DNA from: SZUA-430 sp965227535
GTDB lineage: Bacteria > Pseudomonadota > Alphaproteobacteria > Micropepsales > Micropepsaceae
Direction: 5' to 3'
Length of the DNA: 64,000 bases
Assembly: GCA_965227535.1 (NCBI GenBank)
Contig: OZ245761.1
Span: 3,968,001 to 4,032,000 of the forward strand
Shown here piece by piece: positions 34,102-42,784 of the stretch. The notes beneath the pieces were generated by a model, which was not told the origin of the DNA, ran no database searches, and saw only the letters and a program-made list of their open reading frames with translations. Made by a program: the position numbers and the translations under genes. The number at the start of each line of letters is the position of its first letter. The stretch's first letter is position 1.

Positions 34102-34280
34102 CGTCCGCGTCCTTCGAACGCTTCGAGCCACAGCAGGGCTGCCTCGCGGCCCATGAGTTCGCTCCACGTTGCGACGGCGCTGGCGGCGGCCGGATGTGCC
34201 CTTCGATCGAACTGATCGGCAAGCCAGAACGCACCGGGCCTGGCGCGTCTTTTCTCTGAATGACGGAACATGCGGATCAT
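34098..34280 (-). CDS. Small soluble protein coupled to the patatin gene (60 aa)
   Basis: The ATG at 34280 has an AGGAGA site 6 nt upstream, and the TGA overlaps the patatin ATG by 4 nt. The 60-aa product is basic at the start (MIRMFRHSEKRRARP) and has a helical C-terminus (TWSELMGREAALLWLEAFEG). There is no signal peptide or membrane segment. Position and coupling argue that it is translated; phasin-like or regulatory roles would be guesses. Confidence 0.62.
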   Translation of the reverse strand: MIRMFRHSEKRRARPGAFWLADQFDRRAHPAAASAVATWSELMGREAALLWLEAFEGRGR

Positions 34281-34303
34281 TGGCTCTCTCCTGGTTTCGA
34301 TTG

Positions 34304-35140
34304 TCAGTGCGCGGTCCAACCGCCGTCGACGGGCAGGGCCGTTCCGGTGATCGACGCCGCCATGTCGCTCGCCAAAAACACGGCCAGCGCGCCCATCTCT
34401 TCGACGGTCGCGAATTTCTTGTTCGGCTGATTGGCGAGCAGCACGTCGCGAATGACCTGCTCGCGCGGGATGTTGTGCGTTCGCGCTTGGTCGTCGATCT
34501 GCTTTTCGACGAGCGGCGTGTACACATAGCCGGGGCAAATCGCGTTCGCCGTGACGTTGACTTCGGCGCCTTCAAGTGCGGTCACCTTCGTCAGGCCGAC
34601 GACACCATGCTTCGCGGCGACGTAGGCCGACTTGAACGGCGAACCGACCAGGCCGTGCGCCGAGGCAACGTTGATGATGCGGCCGAACTTGCGCAGCTTC
34701 ATGCCCGTGAAAACGGCCTTCGTCGCGTGGAAGACGGCCGAAAGATTCAGGCCGATGATCGCGTCCCACTTGGAGTCGGGGAACGCCTCGATCGGCGCGA
34801 CATGCTGGATGCCGGCGTTGTTCACCAGGATATCGACGCGGCCGAACATCGCCTCCGTGCGCTCGACCATGGCGACGGTCTCAACCGGGTTCATCAAGTT
34901 TGCATCGTCGAACGCGACGGTGACGCCGGTCGCTTGTTGCAGCGTTTGCCGTGTTTGCTTCACCTCGTCCGCGTTGCCCAGGCCGTTCAGCACCACGTGG
35001 GCGCCGGCCTCGGCGAGCGCCTGCGCGATACCAAGGCCGATGCCGCTGGTCGAGCCGGTGACGATCGCGACTTTGCCTGCGAGGAGACGCTGCATTTTAC
35101 TGGCCTCATCGAGCTTAGTCGTAGTGTGCAGCTGGTTCAT
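34304..35140 (-). CDS. bdhA: 3-hydroxybutyrate dehydrogenase
   Basis: The 278-aa short-chain dehydrogenase interconverts 3-hydroxybutyrate and acetoacetate, the step that follows polyhydroxybutyrate breakdown. The cofactor motif is TGSTSGIGLGIA (about residues 29-40), then NNAGIQHVAPIEAFP, and the catalytic Ser plus Tyr-x-x-x-Lys is in SAHGLVGSPFKSAYVAAKHG. The QHVAPIE and PLVEKQI segments are typical of BDH rather than of FabG. The start at 35140 gives a short N-terminal extension (MNQLHTTTKLDEAS) beyond the usual start at MQRLLAGK. It heads the patatin operon. Confidence 0.88.
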   Translation of the reverse strand: MNQLHTTTKLDEASKMQRLLAGKVAIVTGSTSGIGLGIAQALAEAGAHVVLNGLGNADEVKQTRQTLQQATGVTVAFDDANLMNPVETVAMVERTEAMFGRVDILVNNAGIQHVAPIEAFPDSKWDAIIGLNLSAVFHATKAVFTGMKLRKFGRIINVASAHGLVGSPFKSAYVAAKHGVVGLTKVTALEGAEVNVTANAICPGYVYTPLVEKQIDDQARTHNIPREQVIRDVLLANQPNKKFATVEEMGALAVFLASDMAASITGTALPVDGGWTAH

Positions 35141-35241
35141 TGGCGTCGTCCTTTGCGGATTGGTCATCTCGGTGCAGGCACACTGCCCGTTCGCCCGCCT
35201 CATCTGAAATGCCGTTTGGCTGAGGTTTGGATAGCTGCGGG

Positions 35242-36429
35242 CTATGAGCGAGGCTCGGCGAGTTGAAATGTCAGCAGGCAGGCGAGCGCCAGCGCGATAC
35301 CCAGCACAGCCACCGTCTCCGTCCAGCCGAACATGTCGAAGACCACGCCCAAGACGGCGCTGCCGGCAAGGCCGCCGAGGTAGTAGGAAGCAAGGTAAAT
35401 ACCACTCGCCGCGCCGCGTTCGGTTGTGGCCGTGCGGCTTACGAAACCCGTCGCGGCGGCCTGCGCGAAGAACGTTCCCGCTGCGACCAGCACCAGACCC
35501 GCGAGTACGGCTGATAGATCTGCGATCAAGAGCAGCGGCAAGCCGGCCGCGGCGACGGCGAATGACGCCCAGAACGTCGGACGCGTACCGATCGCGGCGA
35601 CCGCGCGGCCGGCGAGCGGGGTTGTGAACACCGACGGCAAGAAGACGAAATAGACGAAGCCAAGCGACATCGGCGACAGCGCGATCGGCGCTTGCGCGAG
35701 AACGAAGTTGACGTAGGTGAACGTGCCCAAGAACACGAAGAGCACGATGAACCCAAGGCCGAACGCGGCGCGCAGCGGCGGGTTTCTGAAATGCGCGACC
35801 CAAGCCGCAAATGGCGACTTCGACATGGATGCGTTCATCGGCGCCATGCGCTGTAGCGTAAAGTAGACCAGCGCCGCGCCGGCGAGATTGAGAGCGGCGA
35901 AAACGAAGAAGGTGACCTCGAGCCCGAACGAACTGGCGAGCGAGGCCGACATCAAGCGGCCGAACAGATTGCAGGCGACGTTGCCGGTGACGTAGGCGGC
36001 AAGCGCACTCGCGACGTCGGTGGCGCTGTAATGCTCTGCCAGATAAGCCATGGTCAGGGTGAAGGCCGCCGACATGAACACGCCCTGCACGATGCGCAGC
36101 GCCGTGAACGTCGCGAGATCGGGCATTGTACCCAGCAGCATCGTCGGCACGGCGAGACACGCGAGGCTGATCCAGATGCCGCGGCGGCGGTCGATCCGCC
36201 CGGCAAGAAGCGCGATCGCGATGCCCGCCACGGCCATGCCTAGCGTGCTGGAGTTGACCGCAAATCCCATTTCCGCCGGCGTCACACCGTAAGCCTTGGT
36301 CAGCGAGGGCAGGATCGCCTGCGCGGCAAACAGATCGACCAGCGTCAGGAAACTGATGACGCCGATGACGACGAGACGAAAGGGCATGGCGGCGCGTTGC
36401 TCGCGCTCGCGGGCGGCGACGTGTTGCAT
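35242..36429 (-). CDS. MFS transporter
   Basis: The 395-aa protein has twelve predicted membrane helices. Loop 2-3 carries a motif A-like GRIDRRRGIW and helix 1 contains FLTLVDLFAAQAILPSL, as in the YnfM/arabinose-efflux type. Substrate cannot be told. The 100-nt gap to bdhA could hold a promoter, so membership of that operon is doubtful. The first dozen residues are charged; a start at residue 15 (MPFRLVVIG) is an alternative. Confidence 0.82.
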   Translation of the reverse strand: MQHVAAREREQRAAMPFRLVVIGVISFLTLVDLFAAQAILPSLTKAYGVTPAEMGFAVNSSTLGMAVAGIAIALLAGRIDRRRGIWISLACLAVPTMLLGTMPDLATFTALRIVQGVFMSAAFTLTMAYLAEHYSATDVASALAAYVTGNVACNLFGRLMSASLASSFGLEVTFFVFAALNLAGAALVYFTLQRMAPMNASMSKSPFAAWVAHFRNPPLRAAFGLGFIVLFVFLGTFTYVNFVLAQAPIALSPMSLGFVYFVFLPSVFTTPLAGRAVAAIGTRPTFWASFAVAAAGLPLLLIADLSAVLAGLVLVAAGTFFAQAAATGFVSRTATTERGAASGIYLASYYLGGLAGSAVLGVVFDMFGWTETVAVLGIALALACLLTFQLAEPRS

Positions 36430-36450
36430 CGGCTTCTTCCTTCGTCAGCT

Positions 36451-36493
36451 TGAAACGAAAGCGGCGTCCGCTTTAGGAAACAGCGGACGCCGC
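36451..36493 (-). terminator. Intrinsic terminator after the cupin gene
   Basis: A perfect 12-bp stem (36461-36472 with 36482-36493) and a 9-nt loop lie about 50 nt after the leftward cupin stop. On the minus strand it is followed by TTTCGTTTC. This separates the cupin gene from the MFS gene. Confidence 0.78.
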
Positions 36494-36545
36494 CATTGAC
36501 TCGCGCTTGATCGGGGGAGAGAGGGCCCGCGCGAGACCTAAGGAT

Positions 36546-37022
36546 TTACATGCCGCCTTCTTTATCCATCATCGGCGTTGGCACGATGTCGGCGGAAATC
36601 AATGTCGCGGCCTTCGTGCCGTTGTTCCGCCACCAGTGCGAAAGATTGCCGGACTCGACGGCCACGTCGCCGGCCTTGTGTTCGATCGGCACGATGCAGG
36701 TCGAGCGATACTCGGTGATCGCGCCGTCGACGACATAGATGTTCGCCGGACGCTCGGCGTGGCTGTGATTCGGGACAATGCCGCCAGGCTGTACGACCAG
36801 CTTGCGCATGCGCATGGTCTTGCCGGCAATGTTGTAGCCCTGGCTCAGATCGATCGAGCCAATGACGTTGTCGGTCACATCCTTCGGCATCGTGGCGACC
36901 GCAAGCGGGTTTGCACCGGCCTTGCCGGCTGGGCATTCGCCGGCGCTCGCCGACGGGGCAAGGGCGAATACGGCAAACGCAACCGCGCCGGCCGTGGACA
37001 GTAACTTCAGGGACTTCAGCAT
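36546..37022 (-). CDS. Exported cupin-domain protein
   Basis: The 158-aa protein starts with a signal peptide (MLKSLKLLSTAGAVAFAVF, cut after ASA) and then a single cupin barrel with PGGIVPNHSHAERPANIYVVDG (two metal histidines) and a later SGNLSHWWRNNG histidine. Periplasmic location is predicted. Substrate unknown. Adjacent genes are divergent AhpC-like genes to the right; the 157-nt gap would hold both promoters. Confidence 0.8.
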   Translation of the reverse strand: MLKSLKLLSTAGAVAFAVFALAPSASAGECPAGKAGANPLAVATMPKDVTDNVIGSIDLSQGYNIAGKTMRMRKLVVQPGGIVPNHSHAERPANIYVVDGAITEYRSTCIVPIEHKAGDVAVESGNLSHWWRNNGTKAATLISADIVPTPMMDKEGGM

Positions 37023-37179
37023 CGTGGTTCTCCTCGGGCTCGGGCCGAACTTTGTGTTCAGCGTCGGCGCCGAAGATCGCCAAATGGCCGCGCGGACTGA
37101 AATGCCGTTTGCCTTGCGATTGAATAGCCTGGCGCTATGGCGATGTGATTTGTGCCGTGGCTTGCGGACACACTAGATT

Positions 37180-37833
37180 GTGATGATGACAACGAAGTCA
37201 TTAACCGAAGCCCTTGCAGACCTGCGGACCAAGATCGGCGAACCGTACCGGTCGTTGAACGACGCGCTGATCCGCCGCCTTATCGAAGCGGAGTCGGCGA
37301 AAGGCGCGCTGAAGGCCGGCGACAAATTCCCGCCCTTCGCCATGCCGAGCGTCGACGGCGCCATCGTGACGTCAAGCGACTTGCTCGCGCGTGGTCCGTT
37401 GGTGCTGAGCTTCTATCGCGGCGCCTGGTGTCCATTCTGTTCGGCGGAGCTTGAAGCCCTCCACGAATCCGAACCCGCAATTCGTGCCGCAGGCGCAACG
37501 CTTGTCGCCGTCACGGCCGAAGTCGGCGGCATTCCGCTTGCCGTCAAGAAGCAGCGCGGATTCAAATTCGACATTCTGTGCGACCCGGACAACGGCGTCG
37601 CCTTGGAGTTCGGCCTCGTCTTCCGCATTTTGCCCGAAATGGTGCAGGTGTTCGCGCGCGACGGCACGGACTTCCCGTTGTTCTACGGCAACGGCAGCTG
37701 GTTTCTGCCGATCCCCGCGACTTACATCATCGGCCGCGACGGCATGATCGCGCACGCCTACGTCAATCCGGACTTTCGCTATCGCCTTGAGCCGGCGGAC
37801 ATCGTGAGCGCGCTGACGGGCTTGCACAAATGA
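37180..37833 (+). CDS. AhpC/TSA-family thioredoxin-like protein (copy 1)
   Basis: The 217-aa protein has a helical N-terminal segment of about 45 residues and a thioredoxin fold in which FYRGAWCPFCSAEL places Cys84 and Cys87. The CxxC form is unlike classic peroxiredoxins, which keep one peroxidatic Cys with Thr/Ser three residues before. The C-terminal PATYIIGRDGMIAHAYVNPDF is family-typical. It overlaps the next gene by 4 nt (ATGA), and the two are paralogues. A start at 37180 or two codons later makes no difference. Confidence 0.85.
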   Translation: MMMTTKSLTEALADLRTKIGEPYRSLNDALIRRLIEAESAKGALKAGDKFPPFAMPSVDGAIVTSSDLLARGPLVLSFYRGAWCPFCSAELEALHESEPAIRAAGATLVAVTAEVGGIPLAVKKQRGFKFDILCDPDNGVALEFGLVFRILPEMVQVFARDGTDFPLFYGNGSWFLPIPATYIIGRDGMIAHAYVNPDFRYRLEPADIVSALTGLHK

Positions 37834-38474
37834 TGGCCACGAAAACACTCGCCGACGAGCTTGCGGCCATCCGAGACAAGGCGAGCGCCCGCGCGCGCGA
37901 GGTCTACGACAAGCTGGTGAAGCAGCTGATGGACAGCGGCGCCGTTGATGGTGCCCTGAAGGAAGGCGACGCGTTTCCCGACTTTCAGCTCGCCAGTGCC
38001 GACGGCCGGTTCGTTCGCCGCGCCGACCTTTTGGCGAAGGGTCCAGCGGTCATAAGCTTTTACCGCGGCGCATGGTGTCCCTATTGTTCGGCCGAGTTGA
38101 ACGCGCTCGCCCAGATCGCGCCGCAAATCCGCGCAGCCGGCGCAACGCTCGCCGCCATAACGCCGGAAGCGGGCGGCACGGCGCTGCGCACGAAGGTCGA
38201 CCGTGGCCTCGACTTCGATATCCTCTGCGATCTCGACAACACGCTTGCGCTCGAATGTGGGCTAATGTTCCCGGTGCCCGACGACATCCGCTCGTTTTAC
38301 ATGGAGCGCAGCATCGACTTTGTGCGCATCTACGGCAACGACGCGTGGTTGTTGCCGACGCCGGCGACCTACATCGTGCGCGCAGACGGCATCGTCGCGA
38401 AAGCCTACGTGAATGCGGATTTCAGATATCGCCTCGAGCCGGCCGAGATCGTGAAAGCGCTGGCGGCGCTTTAG
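37830..38474 (+). CDS. AhpC/TSA-family thioredoxin-like protein (copy 2)
   Basis: The 214-aa protein is a tandem paralogue of the preceding gene, sharing layout and most motifs: FYRGAWCPYCSAELNAL (Cys83, Cys86), LRTKVDRGLDFDILCDLDN and PATYIVRADGIVAKAYVNADFRYRLE split over several strands. Differences lie mainly in the N-terminal helices and the region after the second strand. A peroxide or disulfide reductase role is inferred from the fold. Its stop is directly next to the convergent LysR gene stop. Confidence 0.85.
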   Translation: MMATKTLADELAAIRDKASARAREVYDKLVKQLMDSGAVDGALKEGDAFPDFQLASADGRFVRRADLLAKGPAVISFYRGAWCPYCSAELNALAQIAPQIRAAGATLAAITPEAGGTALRTKVDRGLDFDILCDLDNTLALECGLMFPVPDDIRSFYMERSIDFVRIYGNDAWLLPTPATYIVRADGIVAKAYVNADFRYRLEPAEIVKALAAL

Positions 38475-39359
38475 CTAAGCGGGCTTCGACCAATCGCGCG
38501 TGCGCGCGAGTTTGACGAACGCGTCGCTCGCCGCCGAAAACTTTCGCCCCGCGATGGTGCCGAGCGTGATCGCACGATCGATCGTGGTCCCTTCGATCGG
38601 CCGCGTTACGAGGCCCAGACCAGCGACCATGCTGAACGGCAAAGCGGCAACCCCCAGCCCCTCACGCACCAGCGCCACGACCTGATCGCAGCTCGCCACG
38701 CGTTTCAGAAATTTCGGCGTGACATTCGCCTCGCTGCACACCTGCCGGAAGCGGGCGGCGATGGGACAGTTCGCGAGTTCGATCACATCGACACCGTCGA
38801 AATCCTTCGGCGACAGCACCTTGACCTGCGCCAGCGCGTGGGTGTCCGCCATGACCGCCATCAATGGCTCGCGGCCCAAGGTCCAGCTGTGCACCTTCTC
38901 GGGCAGTTCCGTGTCGTCGCCGGTGATGAATAGGTCGATGTCGCCCGCGACCGCCTCATCGACGAGCTTCGTGTCCGCGCCCGCCTCCAGCGTCAGCTCA
39001 AGCGACGGCACGGCCTGCTGCACGCCGACCAGCACGCCCGCGACCGTATCGGAAGACACGGAGCGCGAAACGCCGACCCGCAGATGCACGACATCGCCCT
39101 TCTTGAATCCGGTGGCGAGTTGGCGCGCCGTCTGCGCCGCGTCGAACGTGCGCTGCAGATGCGGCAGCATCGCGCGGCCCAATTCGGTCAGATGCGTGTT
39201 CGCCCGCTCGCGGTGAAACAGAAGGCCGCCGAATTCCTCTTCCAGCTTCTGGATCGCGCGCGTCAACGAGGGCTGCGCAACATTGCACTCCTCCGCCGCC
39301 TTGGTGAAATTCAAGGTGCGGCAGACGGCCAGGAAGTAGCGAACCTGATGCATCTCCAT
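38475..39359 (-). CDS. LysR-family transcriptional regulator
   Basis: The 294-aa protein has the LysR winged-helix (MEMHQVRYFLAVCRTLNF, TKAAEECNVAQPSLTRAI, RTRAI-like LEEEFGGLLFHRER) and a periplasmic-binding-like effector domain. It resembles OxyR-type regulators in outline; in the effector domain, Cys residues are at ELANCPIAARFRQVC and ASCDQV, which might be redox sensing. It is convergent with the thioredoxin-like pair, not divergent, so its targets are unclear. The start at 39359 is chosen for the family N-terminus; 39368 is equally possible. Confidence 0.88.
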   Translation of the reverse strand: MEMHQVRYFLAVCRTLNFTKAAEECNVAQPSLTRAIQKLEEEFGGLLFHRERANTHLTELGRAMLPHLQRTFDAAQTARQLATGFKKGDVVHLRVGVSRSVSSDTVAGVLVGVQQAVPSLELTLEAGADTKLVDEAVAGDIDLFITGDDTELPEKVHSWTLGREPLMAVMADTHALAQVKVLSPKDFDGVDVIELANCPIAARFRQVCSEANVTPKFLKRVASCDQVVALVREGLGVAALPFSMVAGLGLVTRPIEGTTIDRAITLGTIAGRKFSAASDAFVKLARTRDWSKPA

Positions 39360-39402
39360 GGCCGACATTCTACGGCTGTTGGCGCGCGGGCCGCTAGGCC
39401 AA

Positions 39403-39492
39403 TGGCGGACAGAGAGAGATTCGAACTCTCGATACCCGTGAAGGTATACACGCGTTCCAGGCGTGCGCCTTAAACCACTCGGCCATCTGTCC
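39403..39492 (-). tRNA. tRNA-Ser (anticodon GGA)
   Basis: On the minus strand a 7-bp acceptor stem (39486-39492 with 39407-39413), D-arm GCCGAG, anticodon loop CTGGAAC, a long variable arm (TATACC...GGGTA) and T-loop TTCGAATC are present. The anticodon is GGA. The discriminator is G and CCA is encoded (39403-39405). The long variable arm fixes the class II serine identity. Length is 90 nt. Confidence 0.96.
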
Positions 39493-39521
39493 GCAAACGC
39501 CCGAGAGCGCAAGCGCCGGGG

Positions 39522-39549
39522 ACTATAGTCGTGCCGCGCTGCGCCGCAA
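39522..39549 (-). promoter_or_regulatory. Possible promoter of tRNA-Ser
   Basis: On the minus strand TTGCGG (39544-39549) and TATAGT (39522-39527) are separated by 16 nt and lie about 30 nt upstream of the tRNA 5' end. This is a plausible sigma-70-like promoter, judged by eye only. Confidence 0.4.
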
Positions 39550-39690
39550 GGCGAAATGGAACCCGAAAACTGCAGAAATGTGCGCGCTTGGGCGCGTTCA
39601 ACAGTCGCGTGGGGCCTGCCGTAAACCTTGTGGACGGACCAACCCGTAAGTACGATGCGCACGGGGAAGTTCTAAGGGGGCGTCACGCAC

Positions 39691-40008
39691 ATGGCCGTGT
39701 TCCGTTTCATCGCGTTGGTGCTCATCGTGCTGGGCCTGATGCTCTTGGGTGCCGACGTCGTCACCATGCTGGAGACGGGCGCCGAACCGCGCCTGCGCTC
39801 GATCGAAAACATCTGGGCCCTGTTCAGCGCCTCGGGTGTCGAGGCTTTCAAGGTCTGGATCACCGAGCTCGCGGGCGGTCCCGTCGCTGACGGCGTCATG
39901 GCCATCCTAAGTCTCCCCGCCTTCGCGGTCTTCGGCGCCATCGGCGTGATCCTCGCCGTGCTGTTCCGCGAGCGTGATGATTTCGGCGAAGCAAGCGCCA
40001 CGAACTGA
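39691..40008 (+). CDS. Small two-helix membrane protein (105 aa)
   Basis: The product has an N-terminal helix (FRFIALVLIVLGLMLLGADV), a polar middle section of about 45 residues and a second helix (IGVILAVLFRE preceded by LPAFAVFGA). It has no recognised domain but resembles small Rhizobiales/Rhodospirillales envelope proteins in layout. A small GC hairpin lies between its stop and the M13 peptidase gene 33 nt later. An AAGGGGG site precedes the start. Confidence 0.7.
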   Translation: MAVFRFIALVLIVLGLMLLGADVVTMLETGAEPRLRSIENIWALFSASGVEAFKVWITELAGGPVADGVMAILSLPAFAVFGAIGVILAVLFRERDDFGEASATN

Positions 40009-40041
40009 AACCCCGCAACACGGGGTCTGCCGGGGGGCAGC

Positions 40042-42099
40042 ATGAACGCAGTAAACAGCGCAGTCGCGATCTGCGTCGTGATGGCCATGGCCGTTGGTTG
40101 CGCCAGCCTCACCAAATCGACGAAGCCGGCGAAGGGCAAGGCCGCCTACGGCGAATACGGCCTCTCGCTCGACTGGATGGACAAGAGCGTAAAACCCGGC
40201 GACGACTTCTATCTGTACGGCGTCGGCACGTGGGACCAGAACACGCCCATCCCGGAAGACCGATCGTCCTATGGCATCGACACGATCATGGGCGACCAAG
40301 TCGAAAACGACCTGCACCAAATCGCTGAAAGCGCCGCCGCCGGCAACGCCGCCGAAGGAACACCCGAACGCAAGGTCGGCGACTTCTACGCCAGCTACAT
40401 GGACGAGGCGACGATCGAAGCCAAAGGCCTCGCGCCGCTGCAACCGCGGCTCGACAAAATCGCCGGCATCAAAACGCAGGCCGATCTCGCGGCGGCCTTC
40501 GTCGACGGCGTCGAAGGCTTCGGAGTCTCGCCCATCGGTCTCTACGTCAACACCGACGAGAAACGGCCCGACATCTATTCGGTGCATCTCTATCAGTCGG
40601 GCTTGGGCCTTTCGAACCGCGACTACTATCTGAAGCGCGAAAAGGAATACGAAACCTTCCGCGCCGCCTACCGCGCCTACATCGAACAGATGCTGTCGCT
40701 GGCCGGCGATCGCAACGCGAGGCCCCGCGCGGAATCCATTCTCGTCCTCGAAACGCGGATCGCCCGCGCGCACTGGCCGGCGGAAGAAGCGCGCGACGCG
40801 GAAAAAACCTACAACCCCATGAGCCTCGAAGACCTGACGCGCGAAGCGCCGGGCATCGACTGGACATCCTTCGCCATCGCCGCCGGCATCGAGGGCGAGC
40901 CGACCCTCATCGTCAGCGAGAAGTCGGCGTTCTCGAACATCGCGCGCATCGCCGCCACGACGAACCTCGATGTGTGGAAGGCCTACCTCACGTTCCACAC
41001 GCTCGACCAAGCCGCGCCCTTCATGTCGAAGGCCTTCGACGACGCGAACTTCGCCTTCCGCGGCAAGATACTTGGCGGCCGCACGGTGCAGCGCGACCGC
41101 TGGAAACGCGGCGTGCGCCTGCTCGACTCGCAAATCGGCCAGGTCGTAGGCCAGGTTTACGTCGCCCGCCGCTTCCCACCCTCCGCCCGCGCCGCCGCGC
41201 TCGACCTCGTCATGTACAACAAGCGCGGCCTGCATCAGCTGATCAACGAAGCTGCCTGGCTCGACGACGCAACGAAGGGCCAAGCCCGCGTCAAACTCGA
41301 CACGATGGTGACCAAGGTCGGTTATCCCGACGTCTTCCGCGACTACACGAAACTCACCGTCGTGCGCGGCGACGCGCTCGGCAACGTCGCGCGCGGCTCA
41401 AGCTTCGAATACCGCCGCAACATCGCGAAACTGGGCAAGCCCATCGACCGCACCGAATGGTACCTCTCGCCGCAAATCGTCAACGCCTACTACGACGCCG
41501 GTAAAAACGAGATCGTCTTTCCCGCCGCGATCCTGCAGCCGCCATACTTCGACCCCTACGCCGATCCTGCCGTGAACTACGGCGCGGCAGGCGCCGTCAT
41601 CGGCCACGAGATCAGCCACGGCTTCGACGACCAGGGCCGCAAGTTCGACGCGACCGGCAAGCTCCAAGATTGGTGGACGAAGAAAGACGCCGACGCCTAC
41701 ACCGCAGAGGCCAACAAACTCATCGCCCAGTTCAACACCTACGAACCGATCGCCGGCCTCAAGATCAACGGCAAGCTCACGCAGGGTGAAAACATCGCCG
41801 ACCTCGCAGGCCTCGCCATCGCCTACCGCGCGTACAAGCTGTCGCTGAACGGCAAGCCCGCGCCGCTGCGCGATGGGCTAACCGGCGACCAACGTTTCTT
41901 CATTGCCTACGCGCAAAGCTGGGCCGGTAAGCGACGCGAAGCCGCGTTGCGTCAGCAGGTGCTGTCGAACCCGCACAGTCCTGAGCGCTACCGCGTCAAC
42001 GGAATCGTGCGCAACTTCGGTCCCTGGTACGACGCGTTCGGCGTGCAACCGACGGACAAGCTTTACCTGAAGCCCGAAGACCGCGTTCGTTTGTGGTGA
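40042..42099 (+). CDS. M13-family zinc metallopeptidase lipoprotein
   Basis: The 685-aa protein is a neprilysin-like endopeptidase (PepO type). The zinc motif HEISH is at residues 522-526, with the third ligand glutamate in ENIADLAG (Glu583) and a downstream catalytic-type RVNGIVRNF...AF region. The N-terminus is a lipoprotein signal: hydrophobic ICVVMAMAVG followed by cysteine at about residue 19 to 21, then a polar spacer. Location is thus membrane-anchored and periplasmic or outer-membrane. Length and domain order are normal for M13. Confidence 0.93.
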   Translation: MNAVNSAVAICVVMAMAVGCASLTKSTKPAKGKAAYGEYGLSLDWMDKSVKPGDDFYLYGVGTWDQNTPIPEDRSSYGIDTIMGDQVENDLHQIAESAAAGNAAEGTPERKVGDFYASYMDEATIEAKGLAPLQPRLDKIAGIKTQADLAAAFVDGVEGFGVSPIGLYVNTDEKRPDIYSVHLYQSGLGLSNRDYYLKREKEYETFRAAYRAYIEQMLSLAGDRNARPRAESILVLETRIARAHWPAEEARDAEKTYNPMSLEDLTREAPGIDWTSFAIAAGIEGEPTLIVSEKSAFSNIARIAATTNLDVWKAYLTFHTLDQAAPFMSKAFDDANFAFRGKILGGRTVQRDRWKRGVRLLDSQIGQVVGQVYVARRFPPSARAAALDLVMYNKRGLHQLINEAAWLDDATKGQARVKLDTMVTKVGYPDVFRDYTKLTVVRGDALGNVARGSSFEYRRNIAKLGKPIDRTEWYLSPQIVNAYYDAGKNEIVFPAAILQPPYFDPYADPAVNYGAAGAVIGHEISHGFDDQGRKFDATGKLQDWWTKKDADAYTAEANKLIAQFNTYEPIAGLKINGKLTQGENIADLAGLAIAYRAYKLSLNGKPAPLRDGLTGDQRFFIAYAQSWAGKRREAALRQQVLSNPHSPERYRVNGIVRNFGPWYDAFGVQPTDKLYLKPEDRVRLW

Positions 42100-42124
42100 C
42101 GGTGCCGCGCGCTATAATGCGGGG

Positions 42125-42784
42125 ATGAACGTCGAACTCCTCGCCGTCAGCGTCGGCAAGCCGGCGCCGCTCGGCATCTGGCAAGACGAAGAGATCGTCA
42201 GCGGCATCAAGAAGACGCCGCTGACGGTTGCGTCCGTTGCCGTGGGCGCAACCAACATCGACGGCGACGGCCAAGCCGACCTTACCGTCCACGGCGGCCC
42301 CGATAAGGCGGTCTACCTATACCCCGCCGACCACTGGCCGTGGTGGGAAGCCGAAGCGCACTTCACAGGCGAACCGGCATCCTTCGGCGAGAACCTCACC
42401 ATCGAAGGCGCCGACGAACACACCGTACGCATCGGCGATCGTTTCCAATGGGGCAGGGTGCTGCTCGAAGTCAGCCAGCCGCGCGCGCCGTGCTTCAAGT
42501 TCACAATGCTCACCGGCCGCCACGACATGGCCGCGCGCATGACGGCAAGCGCACGAACGGGCTGGTACGTCCGCGTACTCGAAACGGGCGAGGCCCCGAC
42601 GCGCGGTCCAATCACCCGGATCCACACCGATGAAGCCATGCCGTCGGTCCGCGACGCCTTCGTCGCCGTCTATCACCCGCGCGTGCGCAGCGACGTCATC
42701 GAACGAGTCTTGGCCGCGCCAAAACTCTCACCCGAATGGCGCCGAGGCATCTTAAGGCGTCTGAAAGCGGCAGGCGTGATTTAG
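42125..42784 (+). CDS. MOSC-domain protein
   Basis: The 219-aa protein carries a MOSC domain of the YiiM type: GIKKTPL near residue 27, DGQADLTVHGGPDKAVYLYP, FGENLTIEG, GDRFQWGRVLLEVSQPR-PCFK with the conserved cysteine, and GWYVRVLETG. MOSC domains handle molybdenum cofactor-linked sulfur or hydroxylamine-type reduction; the YiiM group reduces N-hydroxylated compounds. The gene begins 25 nt after the M13 gene and its stop overlaps the convergent GH19-like gene by 4 nt. Confidence 0.88.
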   Translation: MNVELLAVSVGKPAPLGIWQDEEIVSGIKKTPLTVASVAVGATNIDGDGQADLTVHGGPDKAVYLYPADHWPWWEAEAHFTGEPASFGENLTIEGADEHTVRIGDRFQWGRVLLEVSQPRAPCFKFTMLTGRHDMAARMTASARTGWYVRVLETGEAPTRGPITRIHTDEAMPSVRDAFVAVYHPRVRSDVIERVLAAPKLSPEWRRGILRRLKAAGVI

